DNA of 6,930 nucleotides from an uncultured Acidobacteriota bacterium (GCA_937888665.1 CALBET010001183.1:1-6930); one strand, 5' to 3'. Shown: positions 1 through 6,474, counted from the stretch's first letter. Program-made: numbers and translations. Notes: generated from the letters alone by a model not told the origin.

Positions 1-1
1 G

Positions 2-547
2 GTCGAACCGGTTGCTGACGACTTTCACGCCCGATTCCCCGCGACCGCCAAGACGTATCGGTATCGTCTGCTGGGGGGGGCCGTGATGAGCCCGTTCGAT
101 CGTCGCTATGGGTGGCACGTTCCCGCCCCGCTCGACTGCGCGTCGATGGTCGAAGCCGGCCGCCTGCTCATCGGCGAGCATGACTTTGCCGCCTTTCAGG
201 CGACCGGTAGCTCAGTGCGGACGACGGTGCGCACGCTCGTCCAGCTGAGGGTGAGCCCGCCCGTCTCAGGTTTCTGGTCGGGCGCGCATGGGGGCGGCGA
301 GACCGTGACCACGATCGACGTGCGGGGCAGTGGGTTTCTCAGACACATGGTGCGGATCCTGGTCGGCACGTTGGTGGAGGTCGGGCAGGGGAAACGTGAC
401 CCCGAGTCGGTCTCGCATGCGCTCCGCGTGACAGCCCGGGATGCTGCCGGCCAGACGGCGCCACCCCGCGGGCTGTTCCTCATGCAGGTCGAGTACCCGT
501 GTGCCACCTCTGGGACCAGATCCCCCGGCGCCACGTTGGGCGCTTGA
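2..547 (+). CDS. truA: tRNA pseudouridine(38-40) synthase TruA, 3' part
   Basis: TruA converts uridines 38-40 of the tRNA anticodon stem-loop to pseudouridine in the cytoplasm. The open frame enters from the left edge and gives 181 visible residues, about two thirds of a typical 245-280 residue protein. It opens with a TruA-like stretch, FHARFPATAKTYRYR, followed by PFDRRYGWH. Next come IGEHDFAAFQATG and, near the C-terminus, GFLRHMVRILVGTLVEVG, then GQTAPPRGLFLMQVEY, the family's usual C-terminal sheet. The catalytic aspartate motif (GRTDxGVHA type) belongs upstream and is outside the window, so catalytic competence cannot be judged. A run of eight G at 73-80 does not break the frame. The last dozen residues after VEY are an unconserved tail. 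The identification is firm from the ordered motifs; only the N-terminus is missing. Confidence 0.95.
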   Translation, partial: VEPVADDFHARFPATAKTYRYRLLGGAVMSPFDRRYGWHVPAPLDCASMVEAGRLLIGEHDFAAFQATGSSVRTTVRTLVQLRVSPPVSGFWSGAHGGGETVTTIDVRGSGFLRHMVRILVGTLVEVGQGKRDPESVSHALRVTARDAAGQTAPPRGLFLMQVEYPCATSGTRSPGATLGA

Positions 548-572
548 ACGACACGCTAGCAGCTTGTATCAT
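544..572 (+). promoter_or_regulatory. Candidate sigma70-type promoter for the uppS-cdsA-dxr-rseP unit
   Basis: TTGAAC (544-549) and TATCAT (567-572) match the -35 and -10 consensus at four and five of six positions, with an ideal 17-base spacer. The -35 box overlaps the truA stop codon TGA (545-547), and the site lies in the only sizeable gap upstream of the four-gene cluster. Transcription would begin near 579-580, leaving a leader of about 38 bases before the uppS ATG. This rests on consensus matching only; the sigma factor preferences of this organism are unknown. Confidence 0.5.
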
Positions 573-617
573 CGCGGTTTACCTGGTGCTTTTCCTGCCA
601 CGCTGCCTGACACGCTC

Positions 618-1403
618 ATGAGTCTTGACCAGCTGCTGACTTGGGTGCCCGCCGGCTCTCATGAGGAGTCGCTCGCTCGTCAGGTCGATTTCGACCGCAT
701 GCCGGCCCACGTGGCCGTCATCATGGACGGCAACGGTCGGTGGGCCGCCCAGCGGCATTTACCACGGGTCGAAGGCCATCGCGCTGGGATCGCCTCCGTC
801 AGGGACGTGGTGGAGACGTCCGCTCGGCTCGATCTCCAGGTACTCACCCTGTACGCGTTTTCGGTTGAGAACTGGAAGCGACCGCCGGCCGAGGTCTCGG
901 TGTTGATGGGGCTGCTCAAGCGCTACTTGCGTCTCGAACTCGAGACGCTCCTCGTCAACGACATCCGATTCAACGTCATCGGGGCCCAGCGTGAGTTGCC
1001 GGACGATGTGCGGCGTGAGCTCGACATCGGGCAGGAACGGACGAGCGGCAACCGCGGCATGTTGTTCAACATCGCGCTCAACTACGGGGGCCGGGCTGAG
1101 ATCGTCGAGGCCGCGCGCCGCGCGATGGAGGCCGGTGTGCGAGGGGCCGACCTTGATGAGGACACGTTCGGCCAGTGGTTGTACACGGCCGGGCAGCCGG
1201 ACCCGGATCTGCTCATTCGGACCAGTGGCGAAATGCGGGTCAGCAACTTCCTCCTCTGGCAGATCGCCTATTCCGAGATCTGGGTGACGGAGACGCTCTG
1301 GCCGGACTTCCGGGCTCGTCACCTGCTCGAGGCGATTCTGGACTACCAGAAGCGCGAACGGCGCTACGGCGGCATTACCCAGCCGGCCGTCGTCGGACCC
1401 TGA
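618..1403 (+). CDS. uppS: Undecaprenyl diphosphate synthase (cis-prenyltransferase)
   Basis: UppS extends farnesyl diphosphate with eight isopentenyl diphosphates in cis to make C55 undecaprenyl diphosphate, the lipid carrier of cell-wall synthesis. The 261-residue product matches the usual ~250. Family signatures appear in order: MDGNGRWA at 36-43 with the catalytic Asp37, EGHRAG at 52-57, LTLYAFSVENWKRP around 77-90, NYGGRAEIVEAAR at 155-167, and PDPDLLIRTSGEMRVSNF from 194. Arg201, Arg207, Ser209 and Glu220 correspond to the diphosphate- and Mg-binding residues of the E. coli enzyme, with matching spacing. ATG 618 was chosen because it gives the normal short N-terminus and leaves the truA end free; no good Shine-Dalgarno precedes it. 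The frame is open further upstream, to 441, but that part overlaps truA and resembles nothing. ATG 699 would be a shorter, less likely start. First gene of the envelope cluster. Confidence 0.96.
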   Translation: MSLDQLLTWVPAGSHEESLARQVDFDRMPAHVAVIMDGNGRWAAQRHLPRVEGHRAGIASVRDVVETSARLDLQVLTLYAFSVENWKRPPAEVSVLMGLLKRYLRLELETLLVNDIRFNVIGAQRELPDDVRRELDIGQERTSGNRGMLFNIALNYGGRAEIVEAARRAMEAGVRGADLDEDTFGQWLYTAGQPDPDLLIRTSGEMRVSNFLLWQIAYSEIWVTETLWPDFRARHLLEAILDYQKRERRYGGITQPAVVGP

Positions 1404-1412
1404 CCGTCCGGT

Positions 1413-2201
1413 ATGGCCCGCGTTCTCAGCGCCCTCGTACTCCTCCCGCTGGTCTTCGGGACCATCTGGTTTCTCCCACCGGTGGCAACGCTGGTATTGG
1501 CGGAGGTCGTGCTGTTGGTCGCGTTCTTCGAGTACGCCGGTCTCGCCGCCGCGTGTGGGGCCCGCGTACCCAAGGGGCTGGTCGCGGTGGGCGTGGCCGC
1601 CATCGCGGCCGGTGTCGCCTATGACGTGACGGCGATCGCGTTGATGGCGTCAGCGTTGGTCGTCAGCATCGTCAGTCTGACCACCGCGCGCCGGGACGAC
1701 CAGGTGCTGCTCGACATCGCCTCGGCGCTGTTCCCGTTGCTCTATCTGGGGGTGCCGATCGGGGCGTTGCTCGCGGTCCAGTTCACCGCCGGGCGCGAGG
1801 CGGTGGTGCTGTTGCTGGCGGTCATCATGCTGAGTGATACCGCCCAGTACTACGGCGGGCGCACCTTCGGGCGTACACCACTGGCTCCAGCCATCAGTCC
1901 CAAGAAGACGGTCGAAGGTGCGGTGTGCGGCGTGGTCGCCGGTATCGCGCTGGTCCTGGCGCTGGCCGGCCCCGTGCTTGGCCATACCTCGATCGCGCGA
2001 CGCGTGTTGCTCGGCTGCCTGATTGTCGGGCTGGGTATCGCCGGCGACCTCTTCGAGTCGCAACTCAAGCGGGGCGCCGGCACCAAGGACGCCTCCAGTC
2101 TGATTCCCGGGCACGGCGGCATGCTCGATCGGATCGACAGCCTGCTGTTCGCAGCGCCCGGATTCTACGTGTTTTTGCAGCTCGGCGAGGTGTCTGATTA
2201 G
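1413..2201 (+). CDS. cdsA: Phosphatidate cytidylyltransferase (CDP-diglyceride synthase)
   Basis: CdsA is an integral inner-membrane enzyme that makes CDP-diacylglycerol from phosphatidic acid and CTP, the branch point to all major phospholipids. The 262-residue product is close to family length and is mostly hydrophobic, with about seven or eight candidate membrane segments beginning at residue 2. The PROSITE-type CDS signature is intact at residues 216-242: S-x-L-K-R-x4-K-D-x-S-x2-I-P-G-H-G-G-x2-D-R-x-D. It is preceded by the conserved GDLFES (211-216), and further upstream by SDTAQYYGGR (141-150) and SPKKTVEG (162-169). The ATG lies only 9 bases after the uppS stop and has no clear ribosome-binding site, so translation probably depends on coupling or on a weakly structured leader. 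All metal- and substrate-binding motif residues I can place are present. Confidence 0.96.
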   Translation: MARVLSALVLLPLVFGTIWFLPPVATLVLAEVVLLVAFFEYAGLAAACGARVPKGLVAVGVAAIAAGVAYDVTAIALMASALVVSIVSLTTARRDDQVLLDIASALFPLLYLGVPIGALLAVQFTAGREAVVLLLAVIMLSDTAQYYGGRTFGRTPLAPAISPKKTVEGAVCGVVAGIALVLALAGPVLGHTSIARRVLLGCLIVGLGIAGDLFESQLKRGAGTKDASSLIPGHGGMLDRIDSLLFAAPGFYVFLQLGEVSD

Positions 2202-2255
2202 GGACGAGTGCGGTCCTCGCAGCCTGCCGGCGTCACCACCGCACGGCGTGACATC

Positions 2256-3443
2256 GTGAAACGTATCGCCATCCTCGGGTCCACCGGTTCCATCGGCGGC
2301 AGCGCGCTGTCGGTCGCCTCCGCCCACCCAGACCGAATCGATGTGGTCGGTCTCGCCGCGGGACGCAACGTCGACCGCCTCGCCGAGCAGGTGGAGCGCC
2401 ATCGCCCGCGTGTCATCGCCATGGCGAGCGACGACGGGGTCGCGGCGATTCGGTCCCGGTTGTCCAGATCGGCGGCCGCGACCCTCGCCGGGGCCGCGGC
2501 CGGCGAGGACGGTCTGCGGGCGGTGGCTACCCATCCTGATGTCGATATCGTGCTGTGTGCGACCACCGGCACGACCGCGCTCGGCGCGGTGTTCGCCGCG
2601 ATCGACGCCGGCAAGACCATCGCCCTGGCCAACAAGGAAGTGCTCGTCATGGCCGGCGGCCTGGTCATGGAGGCGGCGCGGCGACGGGGGGTGGCGGTGC
2701 TGCCTGTCGATAGCGAGCACAACGCGATCCATCAGTGCCTCCACGGTCGCCCCGATCGCGACGTGAAGCGGCTGATTCTGACCGCGTCGGGGGGACCGTT
2801 TCGCGAGTGGAGTGCCGAGCGGTTGCTGGGGGTGACCCCGGCCGACGCGCTGGCGCACCCGACCTGGCGTATGGGCCGTAAGATCACCGTCGACTCCGCC
2901 ACGCTCATGAACAAGGGGCTGGAAGTGATCGAGGCCCGCTGGCTGTTCGACATGGAGGCCGACAGGATCGATGTGGTCGTGCACCCGCAGTCGGTCGTGC
3001 ATTCACTGGTGGAGCTACGTGATGGGTCGCAGATCGCGCAGCTTGGCGTGACCGACATGCGTCTGCCGATCCAGTATGCGTTTTCGTACCCGGATCGGTG
3101 GGACACGGAACTGCCGTCGCTCGATCTGGCCGAGTGCGGCCCGCTCGAGTTCGGTCGGCCGGACACCGCGCGTTTCCCCTGCCTGGCACTGGCCTATCGG
3201 GCGCTGCGAGGCAGCCCGGCTCTACCGGTCGCGCTCAATGCGGCGAACGAGATCGCGGTTGAGGCGTTTCTCGACGAGGTGATTCCGTTCACCACTATCC
3301 CGACGATCGTCGCGGCCGCGCTCGACGATATCGAGGCCCGCGGCGTGGCTGCGCCAACCACGCTCGACGACGTGCGGGCGGTCGACGCCGCGGCGCGTGA
3401 GTTGTCTCGGAGACTTGTGGGCGAGGTACAATCGAAGCAATGA
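2256..3443 (+). CDS. dxr: 1-deoxy-D-xylulose 5-phosphate reductoisomerase
   Basis: Dxr (IspC) converts DXP to 2-C-methyl-D-erythritol 4-phosphate with NADPH and a divalent metal; it is the committed step of the MEP isoprenoid pathway and the target of fosmidomycin. From GTG 2256 the product has 395 residues, typical of the family, and begins VKRIAILGSTGSIG, the nucleotide-binding start (GSTGSIG at 8-14). Other motifs are NKE at 126-128, the metal site VDSEH with Asp152 and Glu154, SGGPFRE from Ser178, the flexible active-site loop HPTWRMGRK from His201, and TLMNKGLE with Asn219, Lys220 and Glu223. All residues equivalent to the E. coli active site are kept. An in-frame GTG at 2208, preceded by AGGGA, would add 16 unconserved residues; it is a possible alternative start. 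The stop overlaps the rseP start (ATGA), indicating translational coupling. Confidence 0.95.
   Translation: MKRIAILGSTGSIGGSALSVASAHPDRIDVVGLAAGRNVDRLAEQVERHRPRVIAMASDDGVAAIRSRLSRSAAATLAGAAAGEDGLRAVATHPDVDIVLCATTGTTALGAVFAAIDAGKTIALANKEVLVMAGGLVMEAARRRGVAVLPVDSEHNAIHQCLHGRPDRDVKRLILTASGGPFREWSAERLLGVTPADALAHPTWRMGRKITVDSATLMNKGLEVIEARWLFDMEADRIDVVVHPQSVVHSLVELRDGSQIAQLGVTDMRLPIQYAFSYPDRWDTELPSLDLAECGPLEFGRPDTARFPCLALAYRALRGSPALPVALNAANEIAVEAFLDEVIPFTTIPTIVAAALDDIEARGVAAPTTLDDVRAVDAAARELSRRLVGEVQSKQ
3402..3432 (+). promoter_or_regulatory. Candidate internal promoter before rseP, possibly leaderless
   Basis: TACAAT at 3427-3432 is a good -10 hexamer inside the last codons of dxr. The nearest -35-like box is TTGTCT (3402-3407) with a 19-base spacer, which is longer than ideal. 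Initiation about seven bases after the -10 would fall at 3439-3440, exactly at the rseP ATG, so any transcript would be nearly leaderless. No strong Shine-Dalgarno is present; GAGG at 3423-3426 is 13 bases from the ATG, which is too far. Weak evidence. Confidence 0.3.
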
Positions 3444-4753
3444 CGAGCCTGCTGGCGTTTCTGTTCGTCCTCGGTGTGCTGGTGTTCGTGCACGAGTTGG
3501 GGCATTTCCTCGTGGCTCGGTATCACGGCGTCCGCTGCCTGACCTTCTCGCTCGGGTTCGGTCCGAAGCTGATCCAGACCAAGCGTGGCGACACGGTGTA
3601 TTGCGTGAGCGCGATCCCGCTCGGCGGTTACGTCAAGATGGCCGGTGAGAACGCGGAGGACGAACGGGAGGGCAAGGACGATGAGTTTTTGTCGAAGAGC
3701 AAGTGGCAACGGTTCCAGATCCTGATCGCCGGACCGGCCATGAACCTCATCCTGGCGGTCGTGGTCATGACCGTTGTGCTGTATCAGGGCGCGCAGGTGC
3801 CGGTCTATCAGGACCAGCCACCGGTCGTCGGATCTGTGACCGACGACTCGCCGGCGGCGCAGGCCGGCGTGCTTCCCGGCGACCGGATCATGCGCGTCGC
3901 CGGCCGCGACGTGGACACCTGGGAGGAGCTGTTCTATGCCGTGCTCCCGCGTGCCGATCGCGAGATCGAGATCGTGCTGCGTCGTGGCGGCGACGTGCAG
4001 TCGATCCGTCTTACCCCGACCGGGCAGACCGAATACAACGTGGGTGATCTGGGTGTCGTGCCCAGCATCTCGCCCCAGGTGGTCTCGATACAATCGAACT
4101 CGGCCGCTCGAGACGCAGGCATCCTGGTGGGTGATGTGATCGTGGGCATCGAGGGCAAGGCCGTCAACCAAGACTCGTTGGTCGCGACGATCAATGACAA
4201 CCCGAACATTCCGCTGACGCTGCAGATCAGACGCGGCGGCGTGCCACAGGACGTCGTGGTGACACCCAACCTCGTCAACGGCGTTGGGCTGATCGGCGTG
4301 TTCCTCGACGCGGAGATGCGTACCATTGAGCCGGGACCGTTCGAGGCGTTCACGCTGAGCCTCGAACAGAACTACGAGTGGTCGGGGTTGATTTTTCAGA
4401 CCCTCGTCGGACTCCTCACCCGCGACACGCCGGCCTCGCAGCTTGTCGGGCCGGTCGGTATCGCTCAGTTGTCTGGTGACGCGGCGGAAATCGGTTGGAT
4501 CAGCTTGTTCGGCCTCATGTCAATGATCAGTCTGAACCTGGGCATTCTCAATTTACTGCCGATCCCGATTCTTGATGGCGGCCATATCGCGATCATGGCG
4601 ATGGAGGGCGTGTCACGTCGCGACTTCAGCGTCCAGCTGAAAGAAAAGATGCTGCTGGTCGGCTTTGCGTTGCTCATGACACTGATGGTGACCGTGATCT
4701 ACAACGACCTGACCCGCGTCGCGTGGATCGAGCGTCTCATGATCTGGCGCTAG
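3440..4753 (+). CDS. rseP: Site-2 zinc metalloprotease RseP
   Basis: RseP is an inner-membrane S2P protease that cleaves membrane-embedded anti-sigma factors and remnant signal peptides during envelope-stress signalling. The 437-residue product is near the E. coli length (450). Membrane segment 1 carries the zinc motif HELGH (His18, Glu19, His22) with the following FSLGFGPKL, and AIPLGGYVKMAGE lies at 59-70. A second membrane segment contains GPAMNLILAVVVM (98-110). Two PDZ domains follow, roughly 128-193 (SPAAQAGVLPGDRI) and 205-277 (SAARDAGILVGDVI). The third zinc ligand motif, NLLPIPILDGGH, has Asp379, followed by a last membrane segment around 404-422. Two PDZ domains mark the RseP type rather than the single-PDZ SpoIVFB-like forms. 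The ATG shares four bases with the dxr stop (ATGA), so it is the last gene of a coupled unit. No sigma-E or anti-sigma gene is visible, so the substrate is unknown. Confidence 0.95.
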   Translation: MTSLLAFLFVLGVLVFVHELGHFLVARYHGVRCLTFSLGFGPKLIQTKRGDTVYCVSAIPLGGYVKMAGENAEDEREGKDDEFLSKSKWQRFQILIAGPAMNLILAVVVMTVVLYQGAQVPVYQDQPPVVGSVTDDSPAAQAGVLPGDRIMRVAGRDVDTWEELFYAVLPRADREIEIVLRRGGDVQSIRLTPTGQTEYNVGDLGVVPSISPQVVSIQSNSAARDAGILVGDVIVGIEGKAVNQDSLVATINDNPNIPLTLQIRRGGVPQDVVVTPNLVNGVGLIGVFLDAEMRTIEPGPFEAFTLSLEQNYEWSGLIFQTLVGLLTRDTPASQLVGPVGIAQLSGDAAEIGWISLFGLMSMISLNLGILNLLPIPILDGGHIAIMAMEGVSRRDFSVQLKEKMLLVGFALLMTLMVTVIYNDLTRVAWIERLMIWR

Positions 4754-4879
4754 CCACTACCCCCTCCTCCGTTCTCGCTCGTTTCGTCCTGTTGTTGGCC
4801 CGTCTCCCCCGGAATACCCGCTGTCGTCCGTCGCCGAGCGGACCGGCCCCGCGCGGGACAGAGTTTGTAGGACCACTGT
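4754..4879 (+). promoter_or_regulatory. Pyrimidine-rich intergenic leader, possible Rho-utilisation region
   Basis: This 126-base gap lies between rseP and the transporter. Its first 57 bases (4754-4810) contain 28 C, 18 T, 9 G and 2 A by my count, an extreme C-over-G bias with few purines. That is the composition expected of a Rho-loading site, so this may be where the rseP transcript ends. No hairpin followed by a T-run is present. A 10-base palindrome, CCCGCGCGGG (4848-4857), sits nearer the transporter start. I found no convincing promoter; TTGTTG at 4792-4797 lacks a good partner. Confidence 0.35.
4869..4872 (+). promoter_or_regulatory. Ribosome binding site of the MATE transporter gene
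   Basis: AGGA is placed seven bases before ATG 4880. It is the only start in the window with a well-placed Shine-Dalgarno, and it fixes the transporter start: the next in-frame ATG, 4922, would remove the conserved N-terminal helix. It also suggests that this gene is translated independently of rseP. Confidence 0.6.
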
Positions 4880-6272
4880 ATGAGCTCCACGCTGGCGAGC
4901 CTCCGCGCCGAGCTGCCCCCGATGGCCAGGCTCGCCACACCGGTCGTGGTGGCCGAGTTGGGCTGGATCGCCATGGGGGTGGTGGATCTCGCCATGGTCG
5001 GGCGGCTGGGCCCGGAGGCGATCGGGGCGGTCGGCGTCGGAAGTGTGCTGTTCTTCGGGGTTGCCGTGTTCGGCATCGGCGTCCTGCTCGGTCTGGACAC
5101 CCTCGTGGCTCAGGCGTACGGCGCGAGGCGCCTCGAGGAGTGTCACCGCTGGCTGTTCCACGGGGTCGGGTTGAGCGTGCTGCTCTCGGTGCCGTTGACG
5201 GGGGTGACCGCCATCGTGCTCGCGATGCTCGATCGCTGGGGCCTCGACCCCGCGGTGGAGCGATTGGCCGGTCCCTACCTGTCTATCATTCCTGTGGAGC
5301 ATCCTGCCGCTGCTGCTCTATACCGCGTTTCGCCGCTATCTCCAGGCGATGGGGTTGGTGTCGCCGGTCATGTTGGCGCTGGTCAGCGCCAACCTCATCA
5401 ACGTCGCGGCCAACTGGCTTCTGGTGTTCGGCAATCTCGGGGCGCCGCGCCTGGGTGTCGACGGCGCCGCCTGGGCCACCTGCGCCTCCCGCGTGTATCT
5501 GGCGCTGTTTCTCTTGCTCGCGATCCTGCGGCACGATCGGCTCCAGCGGACCGGTCTGTGGCGGGCGCCGCGGCGTCTGGACATGGTGCGGTTACGCCGC
5601 CTCGCGGCTCTCGGGGTACCCGCCGCCGTGCAGGTGACCCTGGAAGTCGGGGTGTTCGCCGTGGCGACCGCGCTGGCCGGTCGTTTGGAACCGGCCACTC
5701 TGGCCGCACACCAGATTGTGCTGAGCGTTGCCGGTGTCACCTTCATGGTACCGCTCGGGGTCGGAGCCGCGGGCGCCGTTCGGGTGGGCCACGCCGTGGG
5801 GCGGCTCGACCCATCTGGCGCGCGCGATGCCGGGTGGGCGGCGTTCTTGCTGGGCACCGGCTTCATGGCGGTCGCCGGTCTGGTGTTCTTCCTCGCCCCG
5901 ACCCCGATACTCCGATTCTTCACGGCCGAGCCCGCCGTCATCCGCATCGGCGTGCCGCTCTTGTTCGTGGCCGCGCTCTTTCAACTGTTCGACGGGTTGC
6001 AGGGGGTGGCGACCGGCGTGCTCCGCGGCCTCGGTGACACTCGGACGCCGATGTTGTGGAATCTGGCGGGTCACTGGGCTCTCGGGTTGCCCGTGGGCTA
6101 CCTGCTCTGTTTTGAGCGGGGGTGGGGCGCGGTCGGGCTCTGGGTCGGCCTCTGCATTGGTCTGATGGTCGTGGGCAGTGTGCTGGTGGTTACCTGGCTT
6201 CGCCGCACGGCCGCGTTGCCACCAGGTCTAGCAGCCCGTGGTGAAAGTCCCGCTGCATTCGACCGACGCTGA
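4880..6272 (+). pseudogene. MATE-family (NorM-type) multidrug/cation efflux transporter, frameshifted
   Basis: MATE transporters are twelve-helix inner-membrane antiporters that expel drugs and organic cations using Na+ or H+. The first part (4880 to about 5290, some 137 residues) has the N-terminal family motifs VDLAMVGRLGPEAIGAVGVG (35-54) and GLDTLVAQAYGARR (71-84), and ends at LAGPYLS. The protein then continues in the next frame (+1) from about 5295 with WSILPLLLYTAFRRYLQAMG. It then shows the second-half motifs AAHQIVLSVAGVTFMVPLG and LFQLFDGLQGVATGVLRGLG, and stops at 6270-6272. Joined, it gives about 463 residues, normal for MATE. The first frame runs on past the break as meaningless sequence to 6037; the second has an internal ATG at 5349. 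A sequencing error or a real inactivating indel are both possible. The last 13 or so residues are encoded by the inverted repeat at 6230. Specific substrate unknown. Confidence 0.9.
5282..5297 (+). other. Frameshift site in the MATE transporter gene
   Basis: Upstream of here the coding frame is that of ATG 4880; from TGG 5295-5297 it is one base further on. Removing any single base between about 5285 and 5294 restores one frame. Dropping one T of the pair 5289-5290 gives PYLSIILWSILPLLLY, which reads like an uninterrupted membrane helix of the family. There is no long homopolymer, no in-frame stop at the shift and no recognisable slippery heptamer, so programmed frameshifting is unlikely. Confidence 0.85.
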
Positions 6273-6391
6273 ATCCGGCCGATCGGCGTTGTTCATCGGT
6301 CACATACTGCCGGTATTTTCCCTCTTCTCGCCTGGTTCGGCCGGCCCAGCGCCGGTCTCGGTGCGACGCGGGACTTTCACCACGGGCTGCT
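6230..6391. repeat. 162-bp composite inverted repeat, MITE-like element
   Basis: The outer arms are a perfect 24-base inverted repeat: 6230-6253 (AGCAGCCCGTGGTGAAAGTC then CCGC) against 6368-6391. Inside them a second pair of arms, 6261-6282 against 6337-6357, is complementary at about 18 of 21 positions. These arms are offset by short unpaired stretches of 7 and 10 bases. The 54-base centre (6283-6336) includes a small ATAC-N5-GTAT palindrome (6304-6316). The size, the terminal repeats and the lack of a gene inside resemble a miniature inverted-repeat element, or a REP-like repeat able to fold into a long hairpin. I see no clear target duplication at the ends. The left arm lies within the transporter gene and supplies its last residues and stop. 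As RNA it could also protect the 3' end of the transporter transcript or help terminate it. Confidence 0.75.
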
Positions 6392-6408
6392 GGCGAGGGT
6401 CCGTAGCC

Positions 6409-6447
6409 GCGGGTCGTCAGACCCGCCTCGGGGGACCCAGAGGCGGG
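6409..6447. terminator. Two overlapping GC-rich hairpins between convergent genes
   Basis: Hairpin one is GCGGGTC (6409-6415), loop GTCA, GACCCGC (6420-6426): a perfect 7-bp stem on a tetraloop. Hairpin two is CCCGCCTC (6422-6429), a 10-base loop, GAGGCGGG (6440-6447): a perfect 8-bp stem. They share 6422-6426, so only one can form at a time. Their place between convergent genes suggests a two-way transcription stop, but neither strand has a T-run after the stem, so a classic intrinsic terminator is not shown. The rest of the gap to 6474 shows nothing recognisable. Confidence 0.45.
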
Positions 6448-6474
6448 CACAGGCACACCTCTTCACCACGCCCA

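Noticed and set aside
759..1322. 187-codon minus-strand frame opposite uppS
   Set aside because: Fully antisense to the conserved core of uppS, with no recognisable features.
1650..3002. 450-codon open frame on the minus strand opposite cdsA and dxr
   Set aside because: It lies wholly antisense to two genes with intact family motifs. The translation is rich in Arg, His, Gly and Gln with no recognisable domain, as expected from a GC-rich shadow frame.
4089..4098. TACAATCGAA inside rseP, identical to the ten bases at 3427-3436 before rseP
   Set aside because: The upstream stretch has no -35-like box, and the site lies in the second PDZ domain coding region. One repeated 10-mer in rseP is likely coincidence.
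3194..4171. 325-codon open frame on the minus strand opposite the dxr end and rseP
   Set aside because: Shadow of rseP and dxr. Its composition is His/Arg/Asp-rich and low in complexity, with no motif.
5282..5297. Programmed +1 ribosomal frameshift in the MATE gene
   Set aside because: No slippery codon, no stop codon at the shift and no known recoding in this family. An indel or sequence error explains it better.
4723..5637. 304-codon plus-strand frame across the rseP end and the transporter gene
   Set aside because: It reads out of frame through both conserved parts of the MATE gene and its product is Arg/Gly/Ser-rich nonsense.
6230..6391. CRISPR or tandem repeat array
   Set aside because: There are only two arms in inverted orientation, with no regularly spaced direct repeats.
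6190..6456. 88-codon minus-strand frame covering the inverted repeat
   Set aside because: It overlaps the MATE 3' end and both repeat arms. A frame across a palindrome is expected to stay open by chance and shows no domain.
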